The position numbers and the translations under genes are program-made. Below the pieces are notes generated by a model. That model did no database searches. It was not told the origin of the DNA and saw only the letters and a program-made list of their open reading frames with translations. From positions 1-64,000 of the IMG/VR virus record IMGVR_UViG_3300010403_000003: a DNA stretch of 64,000 nt; one strand, 5' to 3'. How positions within the stretch are numbered: position 1 is the first letter of the stretch; each line of letters opens with the position of its first letter. The stretch comes from a virus. Positions 54,018 through 63,345 of this stretch are shown here, piece by piece.

Positions 54018-57000
54018 CTACGCATGTACTGAGTAAGTTCGTTCGGGCGCGAAGTAAATACGGTCCGCATGAGAAGCCTTGCCGAGAACCTGGATAACCT
54101 CCCCTGTCCCGCTCGGCGCGGTCTGCGTGATCGTCCCCGTCGTCGAGAGGTAGAGCAGTCCGCCGACCGTCCAGGCCCACGCATCGTTGCGCGCCCAGCC
54201 CCGCATCAGGAATATCCCGGCCTCGTCTCCCGCAATCGTCGCCGCGGCCATCGCGTCCGCCGGATAGGTACTACTGCCGTTCGCGTCCGCTTTCCACATC
54301 TTGCCGTCGGATTTGATGTAGACGGGATCGCCAAACGCAAGAAGTTCGCCAGCCGTCAACATCGCCGTTTCGCCGCTGACCGCCAGATCGGTCGAAGGCG
54401 ACGCCTGGAAAAAGCCGTGCGTGACCCAACTTGTCACGCCGTTACCGTCTGTCCGCAAAAACTGATCGGCATTGCCGTCATTCGTCGGCAGCGTCAGCGT
54501 CCACGAACCGGCAGCGGCGGCGGGCTGAATTTGGACGTAGCCAGACATGTTCCCGTAGAGCTTAAGGACGCCCAGCAAAGTCGCATTAAAGCCTACGCTG
54601 AGGATTCCCGTCCCTGACATCCGCATCAATTCGACGGACGTTGTCGAACTTGTCGCCGCGTACCAAACGTGATCCGACGTCGTTGCCCCCACCTGATAGC
54701 GCATCGCGTTCGTGTTGACGCCAAAACCATAGAACTCATGATCGTTGCTCGATATGACGACCGTGATGACTCGATTGATATTGCTCACATTGTTTGACAG
54801 CAGTTGCCGCGAGTCGTTTATCGTCCAGGCGACGTTGTTGCCAACATTGAGCGTGAGCGCCTGGCCGGCAGAGGCGTTAAGCAGCGTCGCACCGGCACCG
54901 GTCTGTATGACCGCGTAATTCGTCGATACTGTCGTCTGGTCCAGGTTGGCATTGCCCAGGAGCAGCATGGAGGGGTCGAGTGCGAACGAGCCGACGAGTG
55001 CCTTGCCGATCCGGGTCTGCCCGATCGCCGCATTGAATGTCCAATTCGACGCCGTCGTCTTCGCGCCTTGAATGCCTGTCGCGCTTGTAAAAAAGCACGG
55101 AAAGCACGTCGCGTCGCCGGATTCATCAACAACGTTGCCCGCACCGTTCGCCACCACATACGCCGTCGTCGCAATCAGCGTCGAATTGTTCCCAAGCGCC
55201 TGCGTCGGTGCCATCGGCTCGCCGGCGTTATTCCCTTGCGAGTCGTAGTTGCCGGCGAAATTTACGACTGTGTGGCCTGAGTCTCTATTCAGGTTCGCCG
55301 GCCCCCAGGTCGCCCCATGTGCGGAAATCGCCGCCTTGCGGTGATTCACGTTCGAGCCGTCGCCCCAATCGATGACGGCCCCATACAGTCCGCCGATGAT
55401 AGTGATGGTCCCCTTTCCCTGAAAGTCGAGCGACTTGGTCAATCCGGACGTGTGTTCCTCGCAATTTTCGAGCAAGATGTATGCGGCTATCCCGCTGTCC
55501 TGTTCGATCCACTTCATCCCAACGTCATCCGCGTCCCAGTGCGTACAGTCACGAAGTGTCACCACCGTTTCAAAAATACACTCCGCGCTTATTTTGATGT
55601 GGGCATCGACGCCGATGTCGCCGGTACTGCTCTCGAAAATGCAGCCGTCGAAAACCCAGCTATTGCCGGGATTGACGACGCTGTAGTCGCAGATGCCCTG
55701 GAAAAGGCAGTCCTGAAACCTAGCGGTATTGGCCCAGGTCTCGACGCCGGTGCCGGAAAATCCAAGGATATAAGTGTGGAACCCTTGCCAGCCGCACGAC
55801 TCGAAGACGATCGCGATCGCACGGCCCAAATCGAAACAGCGGGTCGCTGCGGTGATCATCTCGACGGTGCTGAGCCGGTACGAGAAGTGGCATCGTATAA
55901 ATGACGCCTTGACAGCGCGCCGAGCGTCGATCATCGTGCCGGTGTAGCTATCTGACGTGTATATCCACGCGATATCGGTCGCAACAAACCCGTAATAACT
56001 TAGGTTGTCGTTGTTGCTATTGAGCGTCATCGCGATCGTGTTGCCGACGCCCTCCCAGAGCAATCGCGTATAGCCGGTCCCGGTCAGTGGTGGATACCAG
56101 TTGTAGCCGGCCGCGCCTTCAAAAAATATGCCGTCGTGGAGGCAACTAAGTGTAGTGCTGTAGGGATAATTGAAAGGTCCGAATATGAAATGGCGGGTTC
56201 CCGCTGCGATAGCCGTGTTGAGGATCGGCCCCCAGTCGGTAACGGCGCGGGGATCGTCTGACAGCGAATCGACGCTGGTGAAAACGCCACCGCCGCCAGC
56301 ATCCGCCCAGGTTGTAACGCCGCTGCCGTTCGTTTGAAGGAATTGACTTGGCGATCCGTCAGTTGTCGGAAGCGTGAGCGTCCATGTACCGGCCGAGACT
56401 ATCGTGGTGGTTCCTATGACCAAGCCAGGAACCGTCAAAACCCCCGTGGCTGCGTTTGCCGTGCATCCGTTAATCGTCGCTGGCGACTGCGGCCCGGTCT
56501 GCGTGTTCGCGAACAACGACCAGACGGTTGTATCCGCTCCCGCGTCGATGACGCTGACCGTGGCCGCGTTGCCGCTGATGTTCGTCTGATCGCCGGTGTT
56601 GACGCCTTGAATCGAGGATATGCCCGTAACAGTAAGCGTTGGCGATGCCGAACCGGAGAAAACGACGCCGTTCACAGACGTCGGCGTAATCGCGTCGAGA
56701 GACAGAGAAATTTCTGGCGCTGTCGTTGGGAAAAGAACCGTGCCGCTGATTCCGTTCGCGGGCGTGATAGAAACGGATGTCACACTCCCGGTGCCCGTGC
56801 TTCCGTCCGTTATTCCGTATCCGGCCAAAGTCGTCGGCGTGTCCGTGATTCTTCGCCACGGCACAAGACTGCTCGCGGGATCAACGATACCGCCAGCGCC
56901 GCCCGGCGCGACATTGACGATAACAAACGGCCCGTAGCTAATCGGCACATTACTGCCGACGACGACCAGCCGATACCGATGGACGCCGAGAGCAAAGTCC

Positions 57001-57227
57001 GCCGTCTCCGTCGTCGTGAAAACGACTTCGACGACGCCCGACGGATCGACCACGGAAATGCCCGACGTCTTGTTGAGTTCCGGCGTCTTGGTGACTGCGT
57101 TGGCGAAGGACTGAAATGCGAACGTCAGCCCGGCAATGCCGCCCGCTAGTGGATCGTCGATGATGATGCGAAACGTCTTCGCCTCGTCGAAGGCTTTCGT
57201 CAGCGGATTGTAGCCGGGCGTGCTCAT
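54018..57227 (-). CDS. Beta-helix tailspike / depolymerase-like fibre
   Basis: 1069 residues from an ATG at 57227. N-terminal ~110 residues (PLTKAFDEAKTFRIIIDDPL, VVEVVFTTTETADFALGVHR) match the 109-residue protein encoded next to it. Middle: VDSLSDDPRAVTDWGPILNT, then a run of CHFSYRL, FESCGWQGFHTYILG, FQDCLFQGI, FDGCIFESS, LRDCTHWD and LENCEEHTS: the right-handed beta-helix rungs of pectate-lyase folds, as in tailspike depolymerases. C-terminal ~300 residues form fibre shaft and head-like domain ending DRIYFAPERTYSVHA. Confidence 0.78.
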   Translation of the reverse strand: MSTPGYNPLTKAFDEAKTFRIIIDDPLAGGIAGLTFAFQSFANAVTKTPELNKTSGISVVDPSGVVEVVFTTTETADFALGVHRYRLVVVGSNVPISYGPFVIVNVAPGGAGGIVDPASSLVPWRRITDTPTTLAGYGITDGSTGTGSVTSVSITPANGISGTVLFPTTAPEISLSLDAITPTSVNGVVFSGSASPTLTVTGISSIQGVNTGDQTNISGNAATVSVIDAGADTTVWSLFANTQTGPQSPATINGCTANAATGVLTVPGLVIGTTTIVSAGTWTLTLPTTDGSPSQFLQTNGSGVTTWADAGGGGVFTSVDSLSDDPRAVTDWGPILNTAIAAGTRHFIFGPFNYPYSTTLSCLHDGIFFEGAAGYNWYPPLTGTGYTRLLWEGVGNTIAMTLNSNNDNLSYYGFVATDIAWIYTSDSYTGTMIDARRAVKASFIRCHFSYRLSTVEMITAATRCFDLGRAIAIVFESCGWQGFHTYILGFSGTGVETWANTARFQDCLFQGICDYSVVNPGNSWVFDGCIFESSTGDIGVDAHIKISAECIFETVVTLRDCTHWDADDVGMKWIEQDSGIAAYILLENCEEHTSGLTKSLDFQGKGTITIIGGLYGAVIDWGDGSNVNHRKAAISAHGATWGPANLNRDSGHTVVNFAGNYDSQGNNAGEPMAPTQALGNNSTLIATTAYVVANGAGNVVDESGDATCFPCFFTSATGIQGAKTTASNWTFNAAIGQTRIGKALVGSFALDPSMLLLGNANLDQTTVSTNYAVIQTGAGATLLNASAGQALTLNVGNNVAWTINDSRQLLSNNVSNINRVITVVISSNDHEFYGFGVNTNAMRYQVGATTSDHVWYAATSSTTSVELMRMSGTGILSVGFNATLLGVLKLYGNMSGYVQIQPAAAAGSWTLTLPTNDGNADQFLRTDGNGVTSWVTHGFFQASPSTDLAVSGETAMLTAGELLAFGDPVYIKSDGKMWKADANGSSTYPADAMAAATIAGDEAGIFLMRGWARNDAWAWTVGGLLYLSTTGTITQTAPSGTGEVIQVLGKASHADRIYFAPERTYSVHA

Positions 57228-57553
57228 GGAGCCCCTCCCGGCGCGACGCTGGTGATGATGAGCGGCCCAAATGCCACGCGCTCACGAGTGCCGGTCATCA
57301 CGCGGTAATAATGGACGCCTAAAGCGAGGTCGGCGGTCTCGTCGGCCGTGAAGGCAACCTCGATGACGGGGGCGGACGAATCGACGACCGCGATGCCGTC
57401 TTCTTTCGTGACTTCGGGCGTCTTCGTTGTCAAGTTCGCGAAAATGTCGAGCGTGAAGACGCTACTTGCAGGCGCTCGATCGAGCGTGACGCGAAACGTC
57501 TTGGCTTCGTCGTAACCCTTCGTCAAAGCGTTATAGCCGGGACTTGCTGTCAT
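57224..57553 (-). CDS. Baseplate-upper-protein-like N-terminal-domain protein
   Basis: 109 residues from an ATG at 57553. YNALTKGYDEAKTFRVTLDR, FTLDIFANLTTKTPEVTKED, VIEVAFTADETADLALGVHY. It is an Ig-like/BppU-type domain closely similar to the N-terminus of the 1069-residue tailspike. It may be an alternative tail anchor or adaptor. Overlaps its start by four bases. Confidence 0.7.
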   Translation of the reverse strand: MTASPGYNALTKGYDEAKTFRVTLDRAPASSVFTLDIFANLTTKTPEVTKEDGIAVVDSSAPVIEVAFTADETADLALGVHYYRVMTGTRERVAFGPLIITSVAPGGAP

Positions 57554-57596
57554 AAGGCCAAAATAACGCTATCCCGGTTGATCATTCCATTTCGAT

Positions 57597-58520
57597 TCAA
57601 GGCGTCACCGCGTCAAATGCGCCGCTGACGCCAACGCCGGTTGGATAATCAACGCCGCCACACGAAACCGTGCTTGGCGATCCTACGGCTGACGTGCTAA
57701 CCGCATTCAAGCTGGCATGAAATGGCGATATTGATACTGCCAAGTCTGCGGAAACCTCGCCGGGAGTCGCAAAATAAGTCCACTGGGCGTCTTTAAGTAT
57801 ATTTCCAGTGGCCACGACCCTTTGCTGGACGCCAAAATCAAACCTCCAAACGCAAACAGCCACTTCACATCGTATCGTGGCGAACCTTGCAACCACTGTG
57901 CCGTCCCCGAGGTCGCAGATCGTTTCAAATTTGAAATATTTGTCGGTAACTTTGTCAAGGTTCATGGTCGCCGGGGGCAATGAGCCAATTGAATAAGTCA
58001 AGGTCGCGGTCGTCGGCATCGAACTCCAGTCTGGGCACACGGATACAACGTCGCAATCGCCAATCGCGAAGTAGAAATCTCCCGATCCGCAGCCGGTGAA
58101 CGAGAACCCAGGCGCAGTTGTTGTGACGCAAAGCGGGTCCGTGCTGACGACGACAACGGACGTCATGCCGCTGATGGTGTTGACCACATCCTGTGTGCCA
58201 TTATTCGTATAGGTGAATTCCGCCGCCCACGAGCCGCCGTCGCACCACAAAACGAAGTCGCGGAATTCTATGTCCCCGCAAATTGCGACGTCATCGCCCA
58301 CATACGCCCAACCTGGCGATACGCCGCCCTTGGCCGTCGGGCTATAGGTGAGCGTGAGCGTCAATTGGACGCAGAGGAATGTCAGCGTAAACGGCAATTC
58401 ACGAGGGACCGCTGTCGGGTTGCACGGCGTTGAAACGGTATCGCAGCAATTGCAATTCGTGGCGAACTTGCCGTCCTTCATAATCCAATCGCTGCCAGAG
58501 CGTGCGAGCGTCAGCGTCAT
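57597..58520 (-). CDS. Cysteine-rich beta virion protein
   Basis: 307 residues from an ATG at 58520, which abuts the giant fibre stop. Many Cys (NCNCCDTVSTPCNP, FLCVQL, CVTTTAPGFSFTGCGSGDF, CDVVSVCPDW, SCGGVDYP) in a beta-rich context. No family recognised. Disulfide-stabilised fibre tip or adhesin is plausible from composition and place. Confidence 0.6.
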   Translation of the reverse strand: MTLTLARSGSDWIMKDGKFATNCNCCDTVSTPCNPTAVPRELPFTLTFLCVQLTLTLTYSPTAKGGVSPGWAYVGDDVAICGDIEFRDFVLWCDGGSWAAEFTYTNNGTQDVVNTISGMTSVVVVSTDPLCVTTTAPGFSFTGCGSGDFYFAIGDCDVVSVCPDWSSMPTTATLTYSIGSLPPATMNLDKVTDKYFKFETICDLGDGTVVARFATIRCEVAVCVWRFDFGVQQRVVATGNILKDAQWTYFATPGEVSADLAVSISPFHASLNAVSTSAVGSPSTVSCGGVDYPTGVGVSGAFDAVTP

Positions 58521-61500
58521 TAGCAGGCAATCGTTCCGCCGAGTTTGATCGTATCATCGGCTGCCAAGTAAATTGGCTGGTCGGTACTCGACACGCGGGT
58601 TCCGTGCGCGACCAGCAGCGTCGCTAAAAGCGCCAATAGGGACTGAAAACTCGGCAACGCGCTTGAGCCATTGCTCGTAAAGACCCGGTTGTTCGTGCTC
58701 ATGCCGGTTGAGGCCGATTGATAGGCCCCCGTCGTCGTCGTGCCGCCGCAAATTGGTGCGTAGATTGTGGCCGACGTTAGCCCTGTGCCGCCGAAAGGAA
58801 CGGTGACGGCCGCGGTGATGTCGGCTGAACCATTGAAGGAGTTGCCGTAAATGCTCCTGGCCGTTTGTAGCGTCGTCGCCGTCGAGGCGTTGCCGACGAG
58901 GTTCCCGATAAACGTGACTGCCGAAAGAGAATACGCGCTTTGCAAAGTGAGCGTGCCAGCGCCGGCCGTGATTGAGACTGTCTGGCTATTCGCGGCATCC
59001 CACCACTTAATCACGCCGTTTGTCGTTGTGCCTGCCTGGATTGCTCCCGTCGTCGTCACGGATGTCGGCGTAATGTTGCCGAGGCCCAAGGTTATGGTGC
59101 CTGCGGTCGTAATTGGCGAACCCGACACGATTGTGATGCCGTTGTTTCCGGCGATCGCTACGCTCGTCACCGTTCCGGCCGTCTTCCACGTCCCGTCGCC
59201 GAACCATGCCGTGCTTGCCGACGCCCCCGTGCCGCTGTTGAGGTAGCTCACCGGCAGGTTGCCGACTAGGTTCGTGGTGACGTACCCCGAAGCGGCAGTC
59301 AATACTCCGCCCGTAACTGTGCCTAGGTTAGTGTTCTGCAAGACGAACGTCGGCGTGTTGCCGGCCGTCAGCGTCGCGAACGTGCGGTAGACGCTGTCAT
59401 TAGTGTCGTAAGCTTCGAATGCAGTAGTGTCACCGGCGATAACTCCCGGCCTGACGCTGGCTGTGGTGACCGAACCGGTGATGACACCCCCGTTGAACAC
59501 GCCTGCGCCAGTGTTTGATATAGATGCCAGCGTATTGGTGTCAGTGACGTCCCTGACGAGGAGCGCGAGTGCTCCGCTCCCGCCGGTCGTGTTCGCGAGG
59601 ATCGCCGCTCTGGTGCTCAGCACGCCCGTGGAACTGATCGTAGTCGGGGCGTCCTTGATCAGCTTGCCCGTCGTGCCGTCGAATATCGCGACGCGGGTGT
59701 CCGTGGTGCTGCTGATCGAGCTAAAGACGTCGCCGCCACCAGGCGTCGTAGCCCAGACGCCGTCCCCGCGCCAGAACGTAGACGATGAGGCAGATGTGCC
59801 ATTGTTGAGGTTCGCGACGGGTAAATTCCCCGAGATGGTCGAGGCCCCGAGATTGATCGTGAAGCCGGCCCCCGTCGCGCCGCCCGTAAGTGTGCTAACA
59901 CTGGTGAGCGAGGACGCCGTCACTGCGGAATTGAGCGTTGTCCCTGTCAGCGTGCCGGCAGGGGCAATGACGGCGTTGGTCGAGATCGCCGTCACAAGGC
60001 CCTTGGCATTCGCGGTGATCGTCGGAATTGCGGTGGACGAACCAAAACTGCCGACGTTGGAATTGACCGTGGCCAACGTCGTCACGATGGACGACGTCCC
60101 CGAACCCGAAACATCGCCCGACAGGGTAATTGTCGCGTTGACGACCGCTTGGAATGTCGGCAGCGTTGCTGCGCCGTTCGAGGTCAATACTTGGCCGGCC
60201 GTCCCAACCGACGCCACCGATTGCAGCGGGCCGGTAGAAGTCGTACCACCACAGATGACCGCGTAAGGTGTGAAAGCCGAGGCCCCGGACCCGCCGTGGC
60301 CCACGTCGATTGTCGTTGCAAGCCAAGTGCCTGTCGAAACTGATCCGAGGGTCACGAGCGACGTGTTGCCGGCCTTGACGCTGTAGATCGCGGAGAGGTC
60401 CGGGATGTCCGCGACCACGAGAGCGTTCCACGCTGGTGCAGCCGAGACCGAGCCATTTCCCGTCTGCGACAGGAACTTGTTCGTGGTCGTCGTATTGCCG
60501 GCCAGCTTCGAAAGCGTATTCGCCGCCGATGAATAGAGAATATCACCTAGCGTGTAATTTGATTGGTTCGTGCCGCCGTATAGCTCGGCGATTTTCGTGC
60601 CTTGCCATATGCCTGTCGCAATGGTGCCTACCGAGGTCAGCGAGGACGTGACGACATTCCCGGCCAAAGTCGTGCCGGTCAGCGTGCCGGCCGGCGCGAT
60701 AACGGCTGCGGTCGTAATGTTGGTGACGCGACCCTTGACGTCTTTGGTGATGACCGGGATAGCCGTCGAACCGCCCGTCGTGTCGGCGGTCGTCACCGTC
60801 GCGAGCGTCAGGGCCAGATTGCTCGTCGAACCTGGGGCCGTCGCGTCGCCGCTTGCCGTGAATGTCTGATCTCCGCTGTTGACATTGCTGATCGTCGCGT
60901 TCCCGGCCATCGTCAGCGTGCGGTTGCTATCGCCCATAATGATGGACAGCGTCCGGTCTACCGTCAACGCTTCCGAGGTCGCAAAAATCAAATCGTTGGA
61001 AGTCGTGGAGCGGATCGATAGACCGGTCAATTCGATCGCCGTACCGCCCGTGATGTTGGGCGCTGTGATTGTCGGCGTCGTAATCGTCGGCGAGGCGTTG
61101 AAGACGACGAGGCCGGAACCGGTGTTGTCGGAAATGACCGAGTTGAATTCCAGCGACGTCGTCGGCGCGAAGAAAGAGAGCTTGTCGGTCGCGTAGGCGA
61201 CTGTGCCACCGCCGCTGAACTGGATCGTCGCTCCATCGGTGGCGTTGATGGTGATCGTATTGTTGACGTCGAGAGTTTTGCCGCTGAGGATATCGAGCGT
61301 GCCCGTCGTCGGCGTGATCGTGAGGCCGTTGACCGTCACGGGTGTCACGCCGCCGATGTTGCCGATCGTCAAGGCTATGGTGCCCGCCGATGTGATTGGC
61401 GAACCCGAGACGACCGTCAAGCCATTCGCGCCAGAGATCGCTACCGATGTCACGGTCCCGCCAGCCGCCCCGCTGACCGCCGCCCATGTCCCGTCCCCGC

Positions 61501-62881
61501 GCCAAAACGTCGAGGACGACGCGGACGTCCCGTTATTGAGATTGGCGACCGGCAAATTGCCGCTGATCGTCGATGCGCCGAGGTTGATGGTAAAACCGGT
61601 GCCCGTGGCCCCTGCCGTCAGCGTCCCCGTCGTGACGATCGACGTCTGGCCCGCGTAGGTCGCCGCAATGTTGATGGTCGGATTGCCACCGACGCCGTTT
61701 CCATCAGCGACGCTGACCCTGTCAGTCGTGCCTGTGATCGTGCGGCCCGTGAACGTGTCGGCCGCCGTCTGCGTCAAAAGGCCGTTGGTGTTGTACGCGG
61801 CAAGCGCGACGAGCGTGGCGTCAAGACTGGCCGTAATCGTGCCGCTCGAAATAACCGGGCCGCCGCTGAACGATATGCCGGCCGTACCATTGGTGACATC
61901 GACGCTCGTGACTGTGCCGCCGCCCGAAAACGTTTGAAACGTGGGCAATGCCCCCGCCCCGTTGCTCGTCAGAACTTGGCCGGCCGTTCCCACGGAAACG
62001 ATTGATTGCAATGCCGCCGTGGAGGTCGTGCCGCCGCAGATAACGGCATACGCGGTCGCTGACGAGCGCCCGGTGCCACCGTCGCTAACGATGACGTCAG
62101 TGCCGGTCGTGTAATAAACGGCGTTCGTGTTGACCGTCGGCGCGTTACTAAATTCGCCATCCGTCGCCCAAATCTTTGTGACGCGAGACCCCGTCGCGGC
62201 GATGCTGCCCGTGAGCGTGAGATTATTCGAGCCGAGGGCAAGATCGCCGCCGCCAACCGTCAGTAGGTTCGCGCTGTGCGTGAGCGTCACGTCGCCAGCG
62301 TTGAAACTGATGACGCCGCCAGATGTCAGCAAAATTGAGGTCGTGAATGTGGGAGATGTCGAACGCACCAGCCCGCCGGTCCCGGTCGAGGTCGCCCCAC
62401 CGAGCGTATTGACCGCGTCCGCGACCGTAGCATCATCCAGATAGGTGCGCGCGGCGGTCGTGACCACGGTTGGATCGAAATTGATCGCGGTCCCGGAGCC
62501 GCTGACGATGTTGTCGCCATAATCCCCATCTGCGAGCGTCGCGCCGCCCGTAGTCGCCGAGGCGAACGTGACCTTCTTAGGGTTGCTGGTGTTGTCCAGC
62601 GTGATCGTCATGTTCGCGCCGGCGACGTATTCCAGCGCGGTCGTTATTGAATCGACGGTGACGGTCGTTTGCCCAGTCACCGCGATCGAAGTGAAGACAT
62701 TCTGTTCGCAAAAGTAAGGAAGCGAATTGTAGGCCGTCGAGCCGTCGCCAACCTTAAGCCGGTGCGTATCGAGTTCGAGAACGAGTTCCTGCACCAACGG
62801 CGTCGCATTTTCCGACGCGAGCGCCGCAGCCGTACCTCCCCACGGCCTGATGAACGCATTCTCGCCCGACCGCACCGCCAT
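58520..62881 (-). CDS. Giant repeat-rich tail fibre
   Basis: 1453 residues from an ATG at 62881. Residues ~25-60 (LVLELDTHRLKVGDGSTAYN, SLPYF) match the N-terminal domain of major tropism determinants and other fibres. The shaft carries many repeats: SDGGTGRSSATAYAVICGGT near 265, again near 860 and 1390 as GGSGASAFTPYAVICGGTTS and GGTGLTSATIYAPICGGTTT, plus TINLGASTISGNLPVANLNN with WRGDGTWA or WRGDGVWA at least twice. Purely beta, very low charge. Receptor-binding shaft and tip; likely chaperone needs. Confidence 0.85.
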   Translation of the reverse strand: MAVRSGENAFIRPWGGTAAALASENATPLVQELVLELDTHRLKVGDGSTAYNSLPYFCEQNVFTSIAVTGQTTVTVDSITTALEYVAGANMTITLDNTSNPKKVTFASATTGGATLADGDYGDNIVSGSGTAINFDPTVVTTAARTYLDDATVADAVNTLGGATSTGTGGLVRSTSPTFTTSILLTSGGVISFNAGDVTLTHSANLLTVGGGDLALGSNNLTLTGSIAATGSRVTKIWATDGEFSNAPTVNTNAVYYTTGTDVIVSDGGTGRSSATAYAVICGGTTSTAALQSIVSVGTAGQVLTSNGAGALPTFQTFSGGGTVTSVDVTNGTAGISFSGGPVISSGTITASLDATLVALAAYNTNGLLTQTAADTFTGRTITGTTDRVSVADGNGVGGNPTINIAATYAGQTSIVTTGTLTAGATGTGFTINLGASTISGNLPVANLNNGTSASSSTFWRGDGTWAAVSGAAGGTVTSVAISGANGLTVVSGSPITSAGTIALTIGNIGGVTPVTVNGLTITPTTGTLDILSGKTLDVNNTITINATDGATIQFSGGGTVAYATDKLSFFAPTTSLEFNSVISDNTGSGLVVFNASPTITTPTITAPNITGGTAIELTGLSIRSTTSNDLIFATSEALTVDRTLSIIMGDSNRTLTMAGNATISNVNSGDQTFTASGDATAPGSTSNLALTLATVTTADTTGGSTAIPVITKDVKGRVTNITTAAVIAPAGTLTGTTLAGNVVTSSLTSVGTIATGIWQGTKIAELYGGTNQSNYTLGDILYSSAANTLSKLAGNTTTTNKFLSQTGNGSVSAAPAWNALVVADIPDLSAIYSVKAGNTSLVTLGSVSTGTWLATTIDVGHGGSGASAFTPYAVICGGTTSTGPLQSVASVGTAGQVLTSNGAATLPTFQAVVNATITLSGDVSGSGTSSIVTTLATVNSNVGSFGSSTAIPTITANAKGLVTAISTNAVIAPAGTLTGTTLNSAVTASSLTSVSTLTGGATGAGFTINLGASTISGNLPVANLNNGTSASSSTFWRGDGVWATTPGGGDVFSSISSTTDTRVAIFDGTTGKLIKDAPTTISSTGVLSTRAAILANTTGGSGALALLVRDVTDTNTLASISNTGAGVFNGGVITGSVTTASVRPGVIAGDTTAFEAYDTNDSVYRTFATLTAGNTPTFVLQNTNLGTVTGGVLTAASGYVTTNLVGNLPVSYLNSGTGASASTAWFGDGTWKTAGTVTSVAIAGNNGITIVSGSPITTAGTITLGLGNITPTSVTTTGAIQAGTTTNGVIKWWDAANSQTVSITAGAGTLTLQSAYSLSAVTFIGNLVGNASTATTLQTARSIYGNSFNGSADITAAVTVPFGGTGLTSATIYAPICGGTTTTGAYQSASTGMSTNNRVFTSNGSSALPSFQSLLALLATLLVAHGTRVSSTDQPIYLAADDTIKLGGTIAC

Positions 62882-62884
62882 CAG

Positions 62885-63250
62885 TTAGCTCGCATTTACG
62901 GTTTCGGTGACATTATCGGTCGCGTGCTTGGCCGGTTCCTTGGCGACGTCGGACTTTTCGCCGCACTCATTAAGCAGCGTCGTACAAGTGCCGATGATCC
63001 ATGGCGTCCATTGCGACTTGAGCAAGCGCGACTTGATGAGCTTCATTTCGGTCTTGTCGATATCGCCGCCGGACTTGATCCGCATTTGCAATTCCCAGCG
63101 ATCTAACTTCTCGTCGTCTTTGAGTTCTTTGTCTTGGTCGAGAGCGGAGAAAATGATCGAGCGGAGCGTGATGGCTTTGCCCGTCGCCTGGTCCCTGAAC
63201 TCTTCACCGTCGAAAGACAAAAGCTTCGCGTCCAAATTACTGATCTTCAT
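62885..63250 (-). CDS. Small tail-region protein
   Basis: 121 residues from an ATG at 63250 in an ATGA overlap with the upstream small gene. NLDAKLLSFDGEEFRDQATG, KAITLRSIIFSALDQDKELK, DEKLDRWELQMRIKSGGDID, TEMKLIKSRLLKSQWTPWI. This resembles small phage proteins that precede fibres; role unknown. Confidence 0.65.
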   Translation of the reverse strand: MKISNLDAKLLSFDGEEFRDQATGKAITLRSIIFSALDQDKELKDDEKLDRWELQMRIKSGGDIDKTEMKLIKSRLLKSQWTPWIIGTCTTLLNECGEKSDVAKEPAKHATDNVTETVNAS

Positions 63251-63345
63251 ATGCGTAACCCTCGAAACCAAACTTCTCCGCCAAGCAAGATAGGCCACAA
63301 AGCCTGTTGCCAAGAGGCGGATGGTAAATTCCTGTAATCGCTCAT
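63247..63345 (-). CDS. 32-residue coupled protein
   Basis: ATG at 63345 overlaps the stop of the repeat protein upstream, and its own stop overlaps the next ATG. MSDYRNLPSASWQQALWPIL, then LGGEVWFRGLRI. Aromatic/hydrophobic. The double overlap supports translation; function unknown. Confidence 0.5.
   Translation of the reverse strand: MSDYRNLPSASWQQALWPILLGGEVWFRGLRI

Noticed and set aside
59427-60266. 279-codon plus-strand open frame over the giant fibre
   Set aside because: Shadow caused by the low-complexity Thr/Gly/Val coding of the fibre gene.
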